Notes: a model not told the origin generated them from the letters alone. Counted from the stretch's first letter, positions 1 to 6,695 are shown. The stretch is DNA of 10,343 nt from Candidatus Dormiibacterota bacterium (GCA_003170875.1 PMYJ01000248.1:1-10343), one strand, 5' to 3'. A program made the numbers and translations.

Positions 1-120
1 AGGAGCACCAGACGCGCCACGGCGAGGGCCACCTCCGGTGACGTTCTCCAGCCAGCGTGGACTGCGATGGGGGCGCGCCCCGACAGCGCTCCGGAGCTGG
101 TGGCCGACGAGGGCGCTTGG

Positions 121-150
121 GGGTGAAATTGACATACTGGGGTGGGCCAG
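121..150. repeat. IS-end-like repeat, copy 1
   Basis: This 30-base stretch, beginning GGGTGAAATTGACATACTGG, matches 3482-3511 at 26 of 30 positions in the same orientation. Its second half (137-150) is repeated again at 161-174. A cluster of short GGGGTGGCCCAG-type repeats next to a GTGAAA/TGACA element resembles the multiply repeated ends of IS21-family insertion sequences in high-GC bacteria. No istA or istB gene is visible nearby, so this would be a solo remnant. The repetition is seen directly. The IS21 assignment is inference from memory of the family. Confidence 0.45.
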
Positions 151-160
151 GCTGACCCCG

Positions 161-174
161 CCGGGGTGGCCCAG
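161..174. repeat. Short tandem unit of the IS-end-like repeat
   Basis: CCGGGGTGGCCCAG repeats the distal half of the preceding element (137-150, CTGGGGTGGGCCAG), with unit starts 24 bases apart. Paired short repeats at an end are typical of IS21-type termini. Here they adjoin a decayed HNH endonuclease fragment. Confidence 0.4.
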
Positions 175-200
175 CCCGGCGCCGCCACCGGCAAGACCGA

Positions 201-264
201 CCCAGTCGACGAGGTGATGCCCGTCAATTCGTAAAGGTGGGTAGCGCAGGCCACCCCTATCCGG
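201..264 (-). pseudogene. Degenerate HNH endonuclease fragment (left copy)
   Basis: Read on the minus strand from about 249, the frame gives LRYPPLRIDGHHLVDW. This is clearly related to LRYPHLRIDGHHLRHW in the HNH protein at 9363-9578. At DNA level 201-250 matches 9545-9594 at 42 of 50 positions, and the similarity continues to about 264 after a one-base gap. The similarity stops after the tryptophan, so the downstream part of the nuclease motif (the LDN segment and the second histidine pair) is missing. An in-frame stop lies just upstream. It is a non-functional remnant of a 13E12/DUF222-type HNH protein, cut next to the IS-end-like repeats. Confidence 0.6.
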
Positions 265-570
265 CTACCGGTGACTGCCGATGCGCCCGTCTGCGGCTGC
301 CACCTCGGAATCTGCCCCCGATTCGCATCGTCTGAGGCATCCCACGGGGCCGGCGGGCCTGATTGCGATGATGGCGCCCGCCGGCAGCACGACAAGCTGA
401 GGGACGAGGCGCCCGCCTACCCGCAGTGCGGCAAGCATGAGACCCGTCAACTGGCGTCTCTCTTCAGCCGCAAGGTGGCGAAGCCTGGCTTCTGAACTTG
501 CGTCCGCGCCGATTGGGTCGGTGGCTGTCGCGTGTCCGCGCGCTCACCCCGCTCATCCTGGGCAGCCTCG

Positions 571-798
571 CTAGATGCTCTCGGGGGGCTCGGCTTCGGC
601 CACCTCATCGGCGTCGCCGGAGCCCTCGGATCGATCCTCGTCCTCGATGGACTCATCGGGCCGGGGACCCTCTGGCACGTAGCGCTGCTCGTTGCCGGCC
701 TCGCGATCGGCTTCGTCAAGCGATTCACCCAAGTCTGGACCAGGATCGAGGTCGGCCTCGCTGCTCAGAGGATACCCCTCGTCGAATTGTCCGGCCAT
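571..798 (-). CDS. Small highly acidic hypothetical protein
   Basis: This gene encodes a 75-residue protein starting MAGQFDEGYPLSSEADLDPG and ending EAEPPESI. It is dominated by Glu, Asp, Gly, Ser and Pro, has no hydrophobic segment and no Cys, and is probably disordered and cytoplasmic. The ATG at 798 is chosen because GAGGGAG (807-813) lies 8 bases upstream. The in-frame ATG at 831 has no better signal. I do not recognise the family. Short acidic proteins of this style are common as hypothetical genes in Actinobacteriota. The start lies inside the broken Mth938-like gene in another frame, which may be how the two became joined. The function is unknown. Confidence 0.55.
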   Translation of the reverse strand: MAGQFDEGYPLSSEADLDPGPDLGESLDEADREAGNEQRYVPEGPRPDESIEDEDRSEGSGDADEVAEAEPPESI

Positions 799-953
799 GG
801 TGTTCGCTCCCTCACGCCGCGATTGCAGCATGCAAAGTGGAGAGGCTCAAACCGGGGCCGAGAGGTCCGGCACCCGGCCCAGATAATCACGTCGTGGTCA
901 TAGGTCTGGCAGTCGATCTGGATGGAGCCGAAGCAGAAGCTGTCGATTCGCAC
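765..953 (-). pseudogene. Truncated Mth938-like domain protein
   Basis: The frame begins VRIDSFCFGSIQIDCQTYDH and continues DVIIWAG. This is the N-terminal strand-hairpin signature of the Mth938-like (DUF498, NDUFAF3-related) family, whose members usually run to about 115-125 residues. Similarity ends after roughly 27 residues, and the rest of the 62-codon frame is unrelated sequence reading through the start of the acidic gene at 798. The start is well defined: GTG at 951-953 with GGAGG (961-965) seven bases upstream. The 5' end is therefore intact and the C-terminal half is lost. Family assignment rests on recognised motif spacing. The family function is poorly known in bacteria. Confidence 0.55.
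807..813 (-). promoter_or_regulatory. Ribosome binding site of the acidic gene
   Basis: GAGGGAG on the minus strand lies 8 bases before the ATG at 796-798. It favours that start over the in-frame ATG at 831. Confidence 0.45.
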
Positions 954-1325
954 TGCCGATCCTCCACGGGCCAGGGTACTCGCCCAGCTCGGCAACCGCC
1001 AGCACGATGCCTCGGCCGCCCTCACCCGGGCAGGCGCCGCCAGAGTTGCAGGACGCCTTGGCGGCGCTCGACTTAGGCGATCGCAATACCGTGGCTACGC
1101 ACGATACGCCTCAGCCACGAGCCGGCGGATCTGGTCGCGGAGGCGGGGAGAGCGTGAGTTCTGGCTGGGGGGGCGGTCGGAGATGACGGTGCGGGGCCGC
1201 CGCGATTGGCACCCCCCTCCCCTTCCTCCACGATGGATCACTTGAGCCGATGCAACGGGGTCGCGCGACTCGCTGCGGCTCCCGACGTTGGGGAGCACCT
1301 GGCAGACTCCGAGCTGGGCCTCCGG
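954..1325. other. Gene-poor gap, 372 bases
   Basis: No recognisable gene is seen. A minus-strand frame ends near 1095 with a basic helical tail (RLRDQIRRLVAEAYRA), which could be the end of a decayed protein. It has no start signal, no upstream homology I recognise and no clear coding bias. No terminator with a T-tract is visible behind the GGDEF gene that ends at 1326. Confidence 0.4.
961..965 (-). promoter_or_regulatory. Ribosome binding site of the Mth938-like remnant
   Basis: A perfect GGAGG lies 7 bases before the GTG at 951-953. It fixes the start at the point where family similarity begins and shows that the truncated gene once had a functional 5' end. Confidence 0.5.
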
Positions 1326-3254
1326 TCAGGCGGAAGAACGCTTTGCCCGACGCCCCCGCCTCGGCCCTCCCAGCAGGGTTGCGGGCATCGCTTCGGCGTC
1401 GGCCGGCGCCAACGGCGCGCTGGACTGCGCCAGGCCTCCGCGTGTCAGATCCGCGCCCGGTGGGGCCAGGGCAACCCGGTCGCCGCCCTCGCGCTTGGCT
1501 CGATACATCGCCTGGTCGGCAGCACGCACCACTTCGTCGAGATCCTGTCCATGCTCGGGGAAGGCAGCGACCCCGATGGACGTCGTGACCCGAAGATACT
1601 CAGGGGGGGGCGCTGCCAGCTCGGTGACCGCCGTGTGCACAGCTTTGGCAGCCCGCAGGGCATCCTGGCAGCCGGAGCCAGGAAGGATGATCAGGAACTC
1701 CTCGCCCCCAAAGCGAACGGCGTAGTCGCCCTCGCGGATCACCCGCTGCAGGGCTCCCGACACCGCTCGCAGCACCGCGTCTCCTGCGGCATGGCCGGCG
1801 CTGTCGTTGATCTGCTTGAAGTGATCAAGGTCCATGAGAAGAACGGCGACGTCGTCACCCGTGCGCCGGCTCTGGGCCATGAGTCGCGGAGCCATGTCTC
1901 GCCACCAGCGGCGGTTGTACAGTCCGGTCAGTGCGTCCGTGAGCGCGCGCTCCTCGATGTCAGTGAACATCTGAGCGCTGCGCCAGGCCGCGCCGACCAC
2001 GAAACTGACGAGAGCACCCCGCTCGAGTTCTTCCTCGGTGAAGCTATCGAGCCCCTGCCGCCAGAGGTCGATGATGCCGAGGCGGAGGTCACCCGCGATC
2101 AGGGGGATGGCGAGGAGCGACTCCCTGATCCGCTCCGTCCGGGGGATGGCGGCTGCAGCGGGATGCGACTCCGTGTCGCCACAGCGGTAGGGAAGGCCAC
2201 GCGAGAAGACCCAACCTGTGATGCCGGCGCTCATCGAGATGTCCATGTCAGCGAGTCCCTCCGTGCCGGCACCGGCGAGAATCCGCGGCTTCATGCGATG
2301 ACTCGCGTGGTCGGCCTCGAAGATCGCCAGCCTATCGGCCGGGATCGCTTGGAGGAGGAACCCCGCGGCCACTCGGAGGACCCGCTCCGTATCGTGCTCC
2401 GTCTGCAACGCACGAGCGGCCTCGCTCAGCAGCCGTGAGAAGCTCGCCTCCCCGGCGTGGGACCCCGGCACGACCTTGGCAAGGGCCAGCAGGAACGGCG
2501 TCTCGAGTGCCTGCCCTCGCTCGCTCATGACGCGTACCTCACGACCCTGGAACCAGGAGCTGGAGACGATCTTGTCGCCGGGCCGCGCCACGTCAGCGTG
2601 AAGGACGACCGGACTGGCCAGGTGGCGCCCGATTCCGTACTGAACGCCGGCGTCACCGACGGCGAGAGCCGCTGCCCTGTCATGCAGTCCGCGAGCGATG
2701 AGGAGCCCATGCAGGCGGGCCACGAAGGCGATCGTCGCGGCGAGCTGAGCCTTCGCCAGGTCGTCGTCGGCGAACCAGCCGGAACTGCCGAGGTCGAGGA
2801 AGACGAAGTCCGGTCGGAGCGCAGCCACCAGACTGTGATGAAGAGACGGCGCAGCCTGTGCGTCGACGGCCAGCCGACAGCCCGCGTCGCGCAACCGCCG
2901 AAGCTGCAGTCGCTCTGCCTCACCCAGGCCGCCGCGGGTCCGGTCGCGGATGACCCAGACGATCTGGACGGGGGGGATGCCCAGCTTCTTCGCGCGGGCA
3001 GCGAGGTCGACCCCTGATGCAAGCACCCCGCGGGGGAGATGGATGAACACGACGGCAGGCGCAGCCACGTGGGAGGCGGCCATGGCTGCCTCGATGCTTC
3101 TGAGCGGATCTGCGGTGCGCGTCGGTCGTGGCAGCGCCTCATATCCGATCGTGACGCGATCGATGATGTCCATCACCGGCTGTAACGCCACGCCGGGCGG
3201 CATGTCTCCGCCACCGCGACGGGCAGCGGTGTCCGGCGCGATCTTGTCCCGCAT
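1326..3254 (-). CDS. Diguanylate cyclase with N-terminal degenerate EAL and GAF domains
   Basis: This 642-residue soluble signalling protein probably makes c-di-GMP from GTP. Residues about 24-220 are EAL-like. The first motif is kept (GYEALPR, 37-43), but the later metal and catalytic positions are changed: the NxS site reads FIHLP, DDFG reads VDAQ, and the AEGVE site reads ARGLHD. Phosphodiesterase activity is therefore unlikely. A GAF sensor follows (about 275-430). The GGDEF domain (about 438-598) has DALTGLYNRR, MDLDHFKQIND, an active-site GGEEF (516-520) and an RxxD inhibitory site (507-510) exactly five residues before it. A basic tail ends the protein. The start is uncertain. ATG at 3254 is chosen, with TACTAT nine bases upstream and no strong RBS. 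ATG at 3203 also fits. The frame stays open to 3545, but that extension is low-complexity and includes the IS-end-like repeat. Confidence 0.85.
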   Translation of the reverse strand: MRDKIAPDTAARRGGGDMPPGVALQPVMDIIDRVTIGYEALPRPTRTADPLRSIEAAMAASHVAAPAVVFIHLPRGVLASGVDLAARAKKLGIPPVQIVWVIRDRTRGGLGEAERLQLRRLRDAGCRLAVDAQAAPSLHHSLVAALRPDFVFLDLGSSGWFADDDLAKAQLAATIAFVARLHGLLIARGLHDRAAALAVGDAGVQYGIGRHLASPVVLHADVARPGDKIVSSSWFQGREVRVMSERGQALETPFLLALAKVVPGSHAGEASFSRLLSEAARALQTEHDTERVLRVAAGFLLQAIPADRLAIFEADHASHRMKPRILAGAGTEGLADMDISMSAGITGWVFSRGLPYRCGDTESHPAAAAIPRTERIRESLLAIPLIAGDLRLGIIDLWRQGLDSFTEEELERGALVSFVVGAAWRSAQMFTDIEERALTDALTGLYNRRWWRDMAPRLMAQSRRTGDDVAVLLMDLDHFKQINDSAGHAAGDAVLRAVSGALQRVIREGDYAVRFGGEEFLIILPGSGCQDALRAAKAVHTAVTELAAPPPEYLRVTTSIGVAAFPEHGQDLDEVVRAADQAMYRAKREGGDRVALAPPGADLTRGGLAQSSAPLAPADAEAMPATLLGGPRRGRRAKRSSA

Positions 3255-3481
3255 CGTGCCGCCATAGTAGGCGGGGTCCGGGCCACTTTCCCCTGATAAT
3301 CCCACCGCACGCGGGACCGCAGGCGGAAACGAAGCTGCAGCAAGGGTGAGGGTCAGGGCCCACGCGTTGTACGAAATCCTGCGTCCAGGAGCTGCTGGGC
3401 TCGATGGCCCGGGCTGCGGCGGGCTAAGCGCGTACGACGCGTCTGGATCGTTTGGAATAGCCGAGTGAACGGCTGCTTCAG

Positions 3482-3511
3482 GGGTGAAACTGACACCCTG
3501 GGGTGGCCCAG
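3482..3511. repeat. IS-end-like repeat, copy 2
   Basis: This stretch, beginning GGGTGAAACTGACACCCTGG, matches 121-150 at 26 of 30 positions in direct orientation about 3.36 kb away. It lies between the UPF0303 gene and the GGDEF gene. It would be translated if the GGDEF protein began at 3545, which argues against that start. No transposase is adjacent. Confidence 0.45.
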
Positions 3512-3628
3512 TGTTGGGGAATGTCATTCGACCCTGGTTCTCCACGGCAGTCAGGAGATCGAGTGATCCGTGCCGAACTCGGGCCCCACGCTCAGTGGTT
3601 CGGCACCCTGCTGCGGGGTGACGTCGCC

Positions 3629-4117
3629 CTATGGAGACCCGGGTCCGAGGTACCGCTCCAGCGCCTCGACGATCAGCCGGTGATCCTCAGCCTGGGGCAG
3701 TCCGGATACGGTGACGGTCCCGACGACCGGGCCGTCACGGCTCAGGCGCAGTGGAAACGATCCTCCGTGCGCCGCGTAGCGGTCCGGGTCGAGCCGCGAC
3801 GACTCCTCGAAGGCCGTTCCGCGCACCCGAAAGCGCTCTCCCACCAGGTAGGAGCTCTCCGCGTAGCGCTCGACGACACGCCGCTTGCGGTCGATCCAGG
3901 CGTCGTTGTCCGCGCTCGAGCCGGGCAGCGCACAGTGGAATAGCTGCTGGACGCCGTAGCGGATGTCGATGGCGACCGGTGCGCGCCGCTCGCGGGCGAG
4001 CTCGACCAGAAGCGTGCCGAGACGCCAGGCATCCTCGTAGCCGAAGCTCGGGAAGACGAGCCGGCGCTCCTGCTCCTCGAGGGTGGGGAGCAGCTCGTCC
4101 GGACCCTGAGATGCCAT
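3629..4117 (-). CDS. UPF0303 / HbpS-like (heme-degrading domain) protein
   Basis: This gene encodes a 162-residue protein with no signal peptide or membrane segment, close to the usual 155-165 residues of the UPF0303 branch of the GlcG/HbpS (DUF336) fold. The hallmarks are LEEQERRLVFPSF near the N-terminus (13-25), PVAIDIRYGVQQLFHCALPG (47-66), WIDRKRRVVERY (74-85), the AAHGGSFP loop (115-122) and the C-terminal GTVTVSGLPQAEDHRLIVEAL (133-153). HbpS relatives bind heme or act as redox-linked accessory proteins. The UPF0303 branch itself has no settled biochemical role, so 'heme-degrading' is a family label and not a demonstrated activity. The ATG at 4117 is chosen over 4249 because GGGGGAG (4122-4128) precedes it and family similarity begins there. 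It overlaps the upstream 41-codon frame as TGATG. Confidence 0.85.
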   Translation of the reverse strand: MASQGPDELLPTLEEQERRLVFPSFGYEDAWRLGTLLVELARERRAPVAIDIRYGVQQLFHCALPGSSADNDAWIDRKRRVVERYAESSYLVGERFRVRGTAFEESSRLDPDRYAAHGGSFPLRLSRDGPVVGTVTVSGLPQAEDHRLIVEALERYLGPGSP

Positions 4118-4242
4118 CAGGCTCCCCCGCCGTCGCGCCGCACGGTGCGCCCCTCCCGTGACGAGGCGCCGACCGCCTCGACGACGTCGAGGGCTGCCAT
4201 GACCTCCACCACGCGCAAGAGGCTGGCGGAACTCGCGCTCAC
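4117..4242 (-). CDS. 41-residue peptide upstream of and overlapping the UPF0303 gene
   Basis: The GTG-started frame begins VSASSASLLRVVEVMAALDV and ends RRDGGGA. It has an amphipathic or hydrophobic N-terminal helix (about 7-25) and a basic, glycine-rich tail. The stop codon overlaps the ATG of the UPF0303 gene as TGATG, the classic arrangement for translational coupling. No RBS precedes the GTG. TATAGT at 4249-4254 lies six bases upstream, so a transcript would begin at or next to the start codon. I do not recognise the sequence. It could be a genuine small protein, a coupling leader, or the C-terminal end of a decayed larger gene, because the frame remains open to 4338. Confidence 0.4.
   Translation of the reverse strand: MSASSASLLRVVEVMAALDVVEAVGASSREGRTVRRDGGGA
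4122..4128 (-). promoter_or_regulatory. Ribosome binding site of the UPF0303 gene
   Basis: GGGGGAG on the minus strand lies four bases before ATG 4115-4117. It decides the start against the in-frame ATG at 4249, which would add 44 arginine-rich, non-homologous residues. Confidence 0.55.
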
Positions 4243-4248
4243 GGGCCA

Positions 4249-4254
4249 ACTATA
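4249..4254 (-). promoter_or_regulatory. Candidate -10 box giving a leaderless transcript
   Basis: TATAGT on the minus strand matches the sigma-70 consensus at 5 of 6 positions and stands out in GC-rich surroundings. It lies six bases before GTG 4240-4242, which places the expected transcription start at the start codon. The hexamer 17 bases further upstream (TTCCGC) is a poor -35. Leaderless genes of this form are common in Actinobacteriota and some other high-GC groups. Confidence 0.35.
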
Positions 4255-5082
4255 GGTGGGGGACGGCCTCGGCGGAATCCGCACAGCCCTCCGGGGAGCA
4301 TGTCCGATTCCGGGATCATGGGGCAGGGCGGCGATCAACCAGGTGCGGGAGCGGCGAGCCGGCTAGGAGCGGTCCCAGGTCCGGTCCTGCTTCAGGGTCG
4401 GCAGGCTGATCAGGCGGTGGGCGCCAGGGGCGGAACCGGGAGGTTCCCTTGGCCTTGAGCCGGGGGCGGACAGTCAGGTCGATGTTCTTCTCGATGGCCC
4501 ACGAGCGCGGGTGCCACGGCGGACGTAGCTGTCAATGCCCTCCTCGTTGGCGTCGATGCAGCTGATCAGCTCGCGTCTCCGTGCCCCGATCGATGGGATC
4601 GTCCGCCGCCCAACGCCGGAGGCCGGTCGCTGTGGCCACAAGGGCGCGCCGCCGTGATGGCGACGCCGACGAGGTCCTCCTCGGCCGAGTCGAGGAGCTG
4701 CTGACGCGGAGGCTCGCGGAGCCTGTAGGCAGCCGCCGCTTCCCCCTACACGAGACCGGTCGCGTCCGCCGTGGGCCAGCATGTTGCCGAGAAAGCTCTC
4801 TTTTCGCACCTTGCGGGAGGAGCACACTGAGCCGTTCGCCGCGTTCGCCAGCTCGCGGTGCTCGACCTACCCCGAGGTGATGCTTCTGGGTTGGAGGGAT
4901 TGTCGCAAACCGGCAGGGTTTCGTTGCAGCGATCCGTATGAGGCAGAGCGGATCTTTGGGTGTATACCTGAACCACTACCCTGAGGGGCTCAGAGTAGGC
5001 AGGGCGGAACTCGGAAGCGATACCGGTTTGGTGGGGGTGCGTTTCTCAGCGGCCAAGCGGCGGACCACAGGATGTCGAGTGA
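4255..5082. other. Long gap without a recognised gene, upstream of the CoA-transferase operon
   Basis: I recognise no family in any frame here. On the minus strand, about 4569-4750 in one frame has protein-like codon use (LLDSAEEDLVGVAITAARP), and a second frame at about 4480-4580 contains ELISCIDANEEGIDSYVRR. The two are out of phase and interrupted, as expected of a frameshifted ancient gene. The last 150 bases before the operon should hold its promoter, but no convincing -35/-10 pair stands out. A small hairpin (CTGAG, GGG, CTCAG) sits at 4981-4993. Confidence 0.35.
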
Positions 5083-6450
5083 ATGATTAGCGAGACACCG
5101 AGCGTCGCCGGCCGGATGCCGGCGGGCGCGGCGTGGACGGATCGCGTGGTGGAGTGGCGGGACAGGGTGGCAACGGCCGAAACTGCCGTTCAGCTGATCC
5201 GCTCTGGAGACCGCGTCTGGGTGCAGCAGGGCTGCGGGACGCCGGCGACGTTGCTGGATGCCCTGGTGGCACGCGCTGCGGACCTGCATGACGTCGAGAT
5301 ATGCCACATGATGACCCTGGGTCCCCTCGACTATGCCCGCCCGGAGCTCGCGGGGCACCTGCGTCACAACGGGCTGTTCCTCGGGGAGAATGTGCGCGCC
5401 GCGGTGGCCGAGGGGCGAGCCGATTACACCCCTGTGTCGCTGGGAGAGATCGAGCGCCTCTTCGCCGACGAGCTGCGCATCGACGTCGCCCTGGTCCAGA
5501 CCTCGCCCCCTGATGAGCACGGGTTCCTGAGCCTCGGCGTCGGCCCCGACTGCACCCTCACCGCGGCCTGCCAAGCGTCGCGCGTCATTGTCGAGATGAA
5601 CGAGCAGATGCCACGCGCGCTGGGGGACACCTTCCTTCACGCCAGTCGCGTTACCGCAATAGTGCCGGTATCACGACCGCTTCGAGAGCTCGTTCCGGAG
5701 CCATCGGATACGGTCCAGATACGGGTGGCGGAGCACGTCGCCGAGTTGATCCCCGACGGCGCCACACTCCAGATCGGTATCGGGGGCATCCCCAACGCCG
5801 TGCTCGCCCGGTTGGGTGACCGCCATGACCTGGGGATCCACAGCGAACTGTGCCCGGATGGCGTCGTGTCACTCATCGAAGCAGGGGTGATCAACGGGGT
5901 GCGCAAGACGCTTCACCCCGGGAAGGTGGTGAGTGGGTTCGTGCTCGGCTCCCGGCTCATCTTCGACTACATCGATGACAATCCGATGTTCGAGTTCCAT
6001 CGCACGAGCTACGTCAACGACCCGTTCATCATCGCCCAGAATGACGGCATGATCGCCATCAACTCGGCGATCCAGGTCGATCTGAGCGGACAGGTCTGCG
6101 CGGACTCCATCGGGGCGCAGCCGTACAGCGGGGTGGGCGGACAGCTCGACTTCGTCCGGGGCGCATCCCGAGCGAGGGGGGGACGCGCCATCATCGCGCT
6201 GCCGTCGACCGCCCGGGGGGGGAGCGTGTCAAGGATCGTGCCCACCCTCGCCCCCGGTGCCGGGGTGGTGACCACCCGCGCGGACGTGCAAGACGTCGTC
6301 ACCGAGTACGGGGTGGCACACCTGCGCGGGCGGAACCTTCGTCAGCGCGCCGAAGCGTTGATCAGTGTCGCCCACCCGAGCTTCCGCGCCGAGCTCGTCG
6401 AGTACGCGGTGCGCGCGCACCGATTGGAGGCGCACTCGGCGCCGGTCTAG
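5083..6450 (+). CDS. Acetyl-CoA hydrolase/transferase family protein (acyl-CoA:carboxylate CoA-transferase)
   Basis: This 455-residue cytoplasmic enzyme belongs to the acetyl-CoA hydrolase/4-hydroxybutyrate CoA-transferase family (Cat1/AbfT type). It moves CoA between an acyl-CoA and a free acid through a glutamyl-CoA thioester. The N-terminal half (about 28-205) has TAETAVQLIRSGDRVWVQQG and a TSPPDEHGFLSLG motif (140-152). The C-terminal half (about 210-440) has IGIGGIPNAVL (231-241), GIHSELCPDG with Glu255 as the likely catalytic residue, GGQLDF (352-357) and EYGVAHLRGR (409-418). Length is normal for the family. The ATG at 5083 has only a weak upstream RBS, and ATG 5116 is a possible alternative. 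Its stop is 8 bases before the ferredoxin subunit gene, and its stop codon overlaps that gene's AGGAG, so it is the first gene of the oxidoreductase operon. Acyl specificity cannot be read from the sequence. Confidence 0.88.
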   Translation: MISETPSVAGRMPAGAAWTDRVVEWRDRVATAETAVQLIRSGDRVWVQQGCGTPATLLDALVARAADLHDVEICHMMTLGPLDYARPELAGHLRHNGLFLGENVRAAVAEGRADYTPVSLGEIERLFADELRIDVALVQTSPPDEHGFLSLGVGPDCTLTAACQASRVIVEMNEQMPRALGDTFLHASRVTAIVPVSRPLRELVPEPSDTVQIRVAEHVAELIPDGATLQIGIGGIPNAVLARLGDRHDLGIHSELCPDGVVSLIEAGVINGVRKTLHPGKVVSGFVLGSRLIFDYIDDNPMFEFHRTSYVNDPFIIAQNDGMIAINSAIQVDLSGQVCADSIGAQPYSGVGGQLDFVRGASRARGGRAIIALPSTARGGSVSRIVPTLAPGAGVVTTRADVQDVVTEYGVAHLRGRNLRQRAEALISVAHPSFRAELVEYAVRAHRLEAHSAPV

Positions 6451-6458
6451 GAGATCCC

Positions 6459-6692
6459 ATGGATGTAGCCCGCGACCGAGGGGCGGTCGCCATCGACAGG
6501 GACGAGTGCAAAGGCTGCGGTCTCTGCGTCGAGGCCTGCCCACCGCGGGTGCTCCGGCTCTCGGCGGAGCTCAACCGATACGGCTACCACCCGGCGGAGT
6601 ACCTGGGATCGGGCTGCACCGCCTGCGGCATCTGCTATTACGTGTGCCCGGAGCCCGGTGGCATCACAGTGCTGCGGCGGCAGGTGGCCTGA
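6459..6692 (+). CDS. korD: 2-oxoacid:ferredoxin oxidoreductase delta subunit (2x[4Fe-4S])
   Basis: This 77-residue ferredoxin-like protein has two complete CxxCxxCxxxCP motifs: Cys17, 20, 23, 27 (CKGCGLCVEACPP) and Cys53, 56, 59, 63 (CTACGICYYVCPEP). Each should ligate one [4Fe-4S] cluster and relay electrons from the thiamine site to external ferredoxin. Size and motif spacing match KorD/VorD-type subunits. AGGAG at 6449-6453 precedes the ATG by five bases and overlaps the stop codon of the CoA-transferase. The stop is three bases before the alpha subunit start. The gene symbol is by subunit type only. The enzyme's substrate could make it vorD or another name. Confidence 0.85.
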   Translation: MDVARDRGAVAIDRDECKGCGLCVEACPPRVLRLSAELNRYGYHPAEYLGSGCTACGICYYVCPEPGGITVLRRQVA

Positions 6693-6695
6693 GCC

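Noticed and set aside
1..123. Plus-strand frame ending just before the first repeat, considered as the end of an istB-like transposase
   Set aside because: The 40 codons visible (ending ELVADEGAWG) show no IstB motif and poor codon bias, so there is nothing to support it.
532..903. Plus-strand frame with membrane-like hydrophobic segments
   Set aside because: It is antisense to the acidic gene at 571-798. Glu and Asp codons read in reverse give Leu and Val codons, which creates false transmembrane segments. There is no RBS.
1206..2438. 410-codon plus-strand open frame
   Set aside because: It lies antisense to the GGDEF/GAF gene, whose motifs are unmistakable. Its translation has no family signature and arises from GC-rich codon positions.
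121..3511. Composite transposon bounded by the two IS-end-like repeats
   Set aside because: The repeats are direct and imperfect (26 of 30). No transposase or target-site duplication is visible, and the right copy sits inside an open frame upstream of a normal gene.
4990..5640. 216-codon minus-strand open frame upstream of and inside the CoA-transferase
   Set aside because: It is antisense to conserved CoA-transferase coding sequence, with no recognisable domain.
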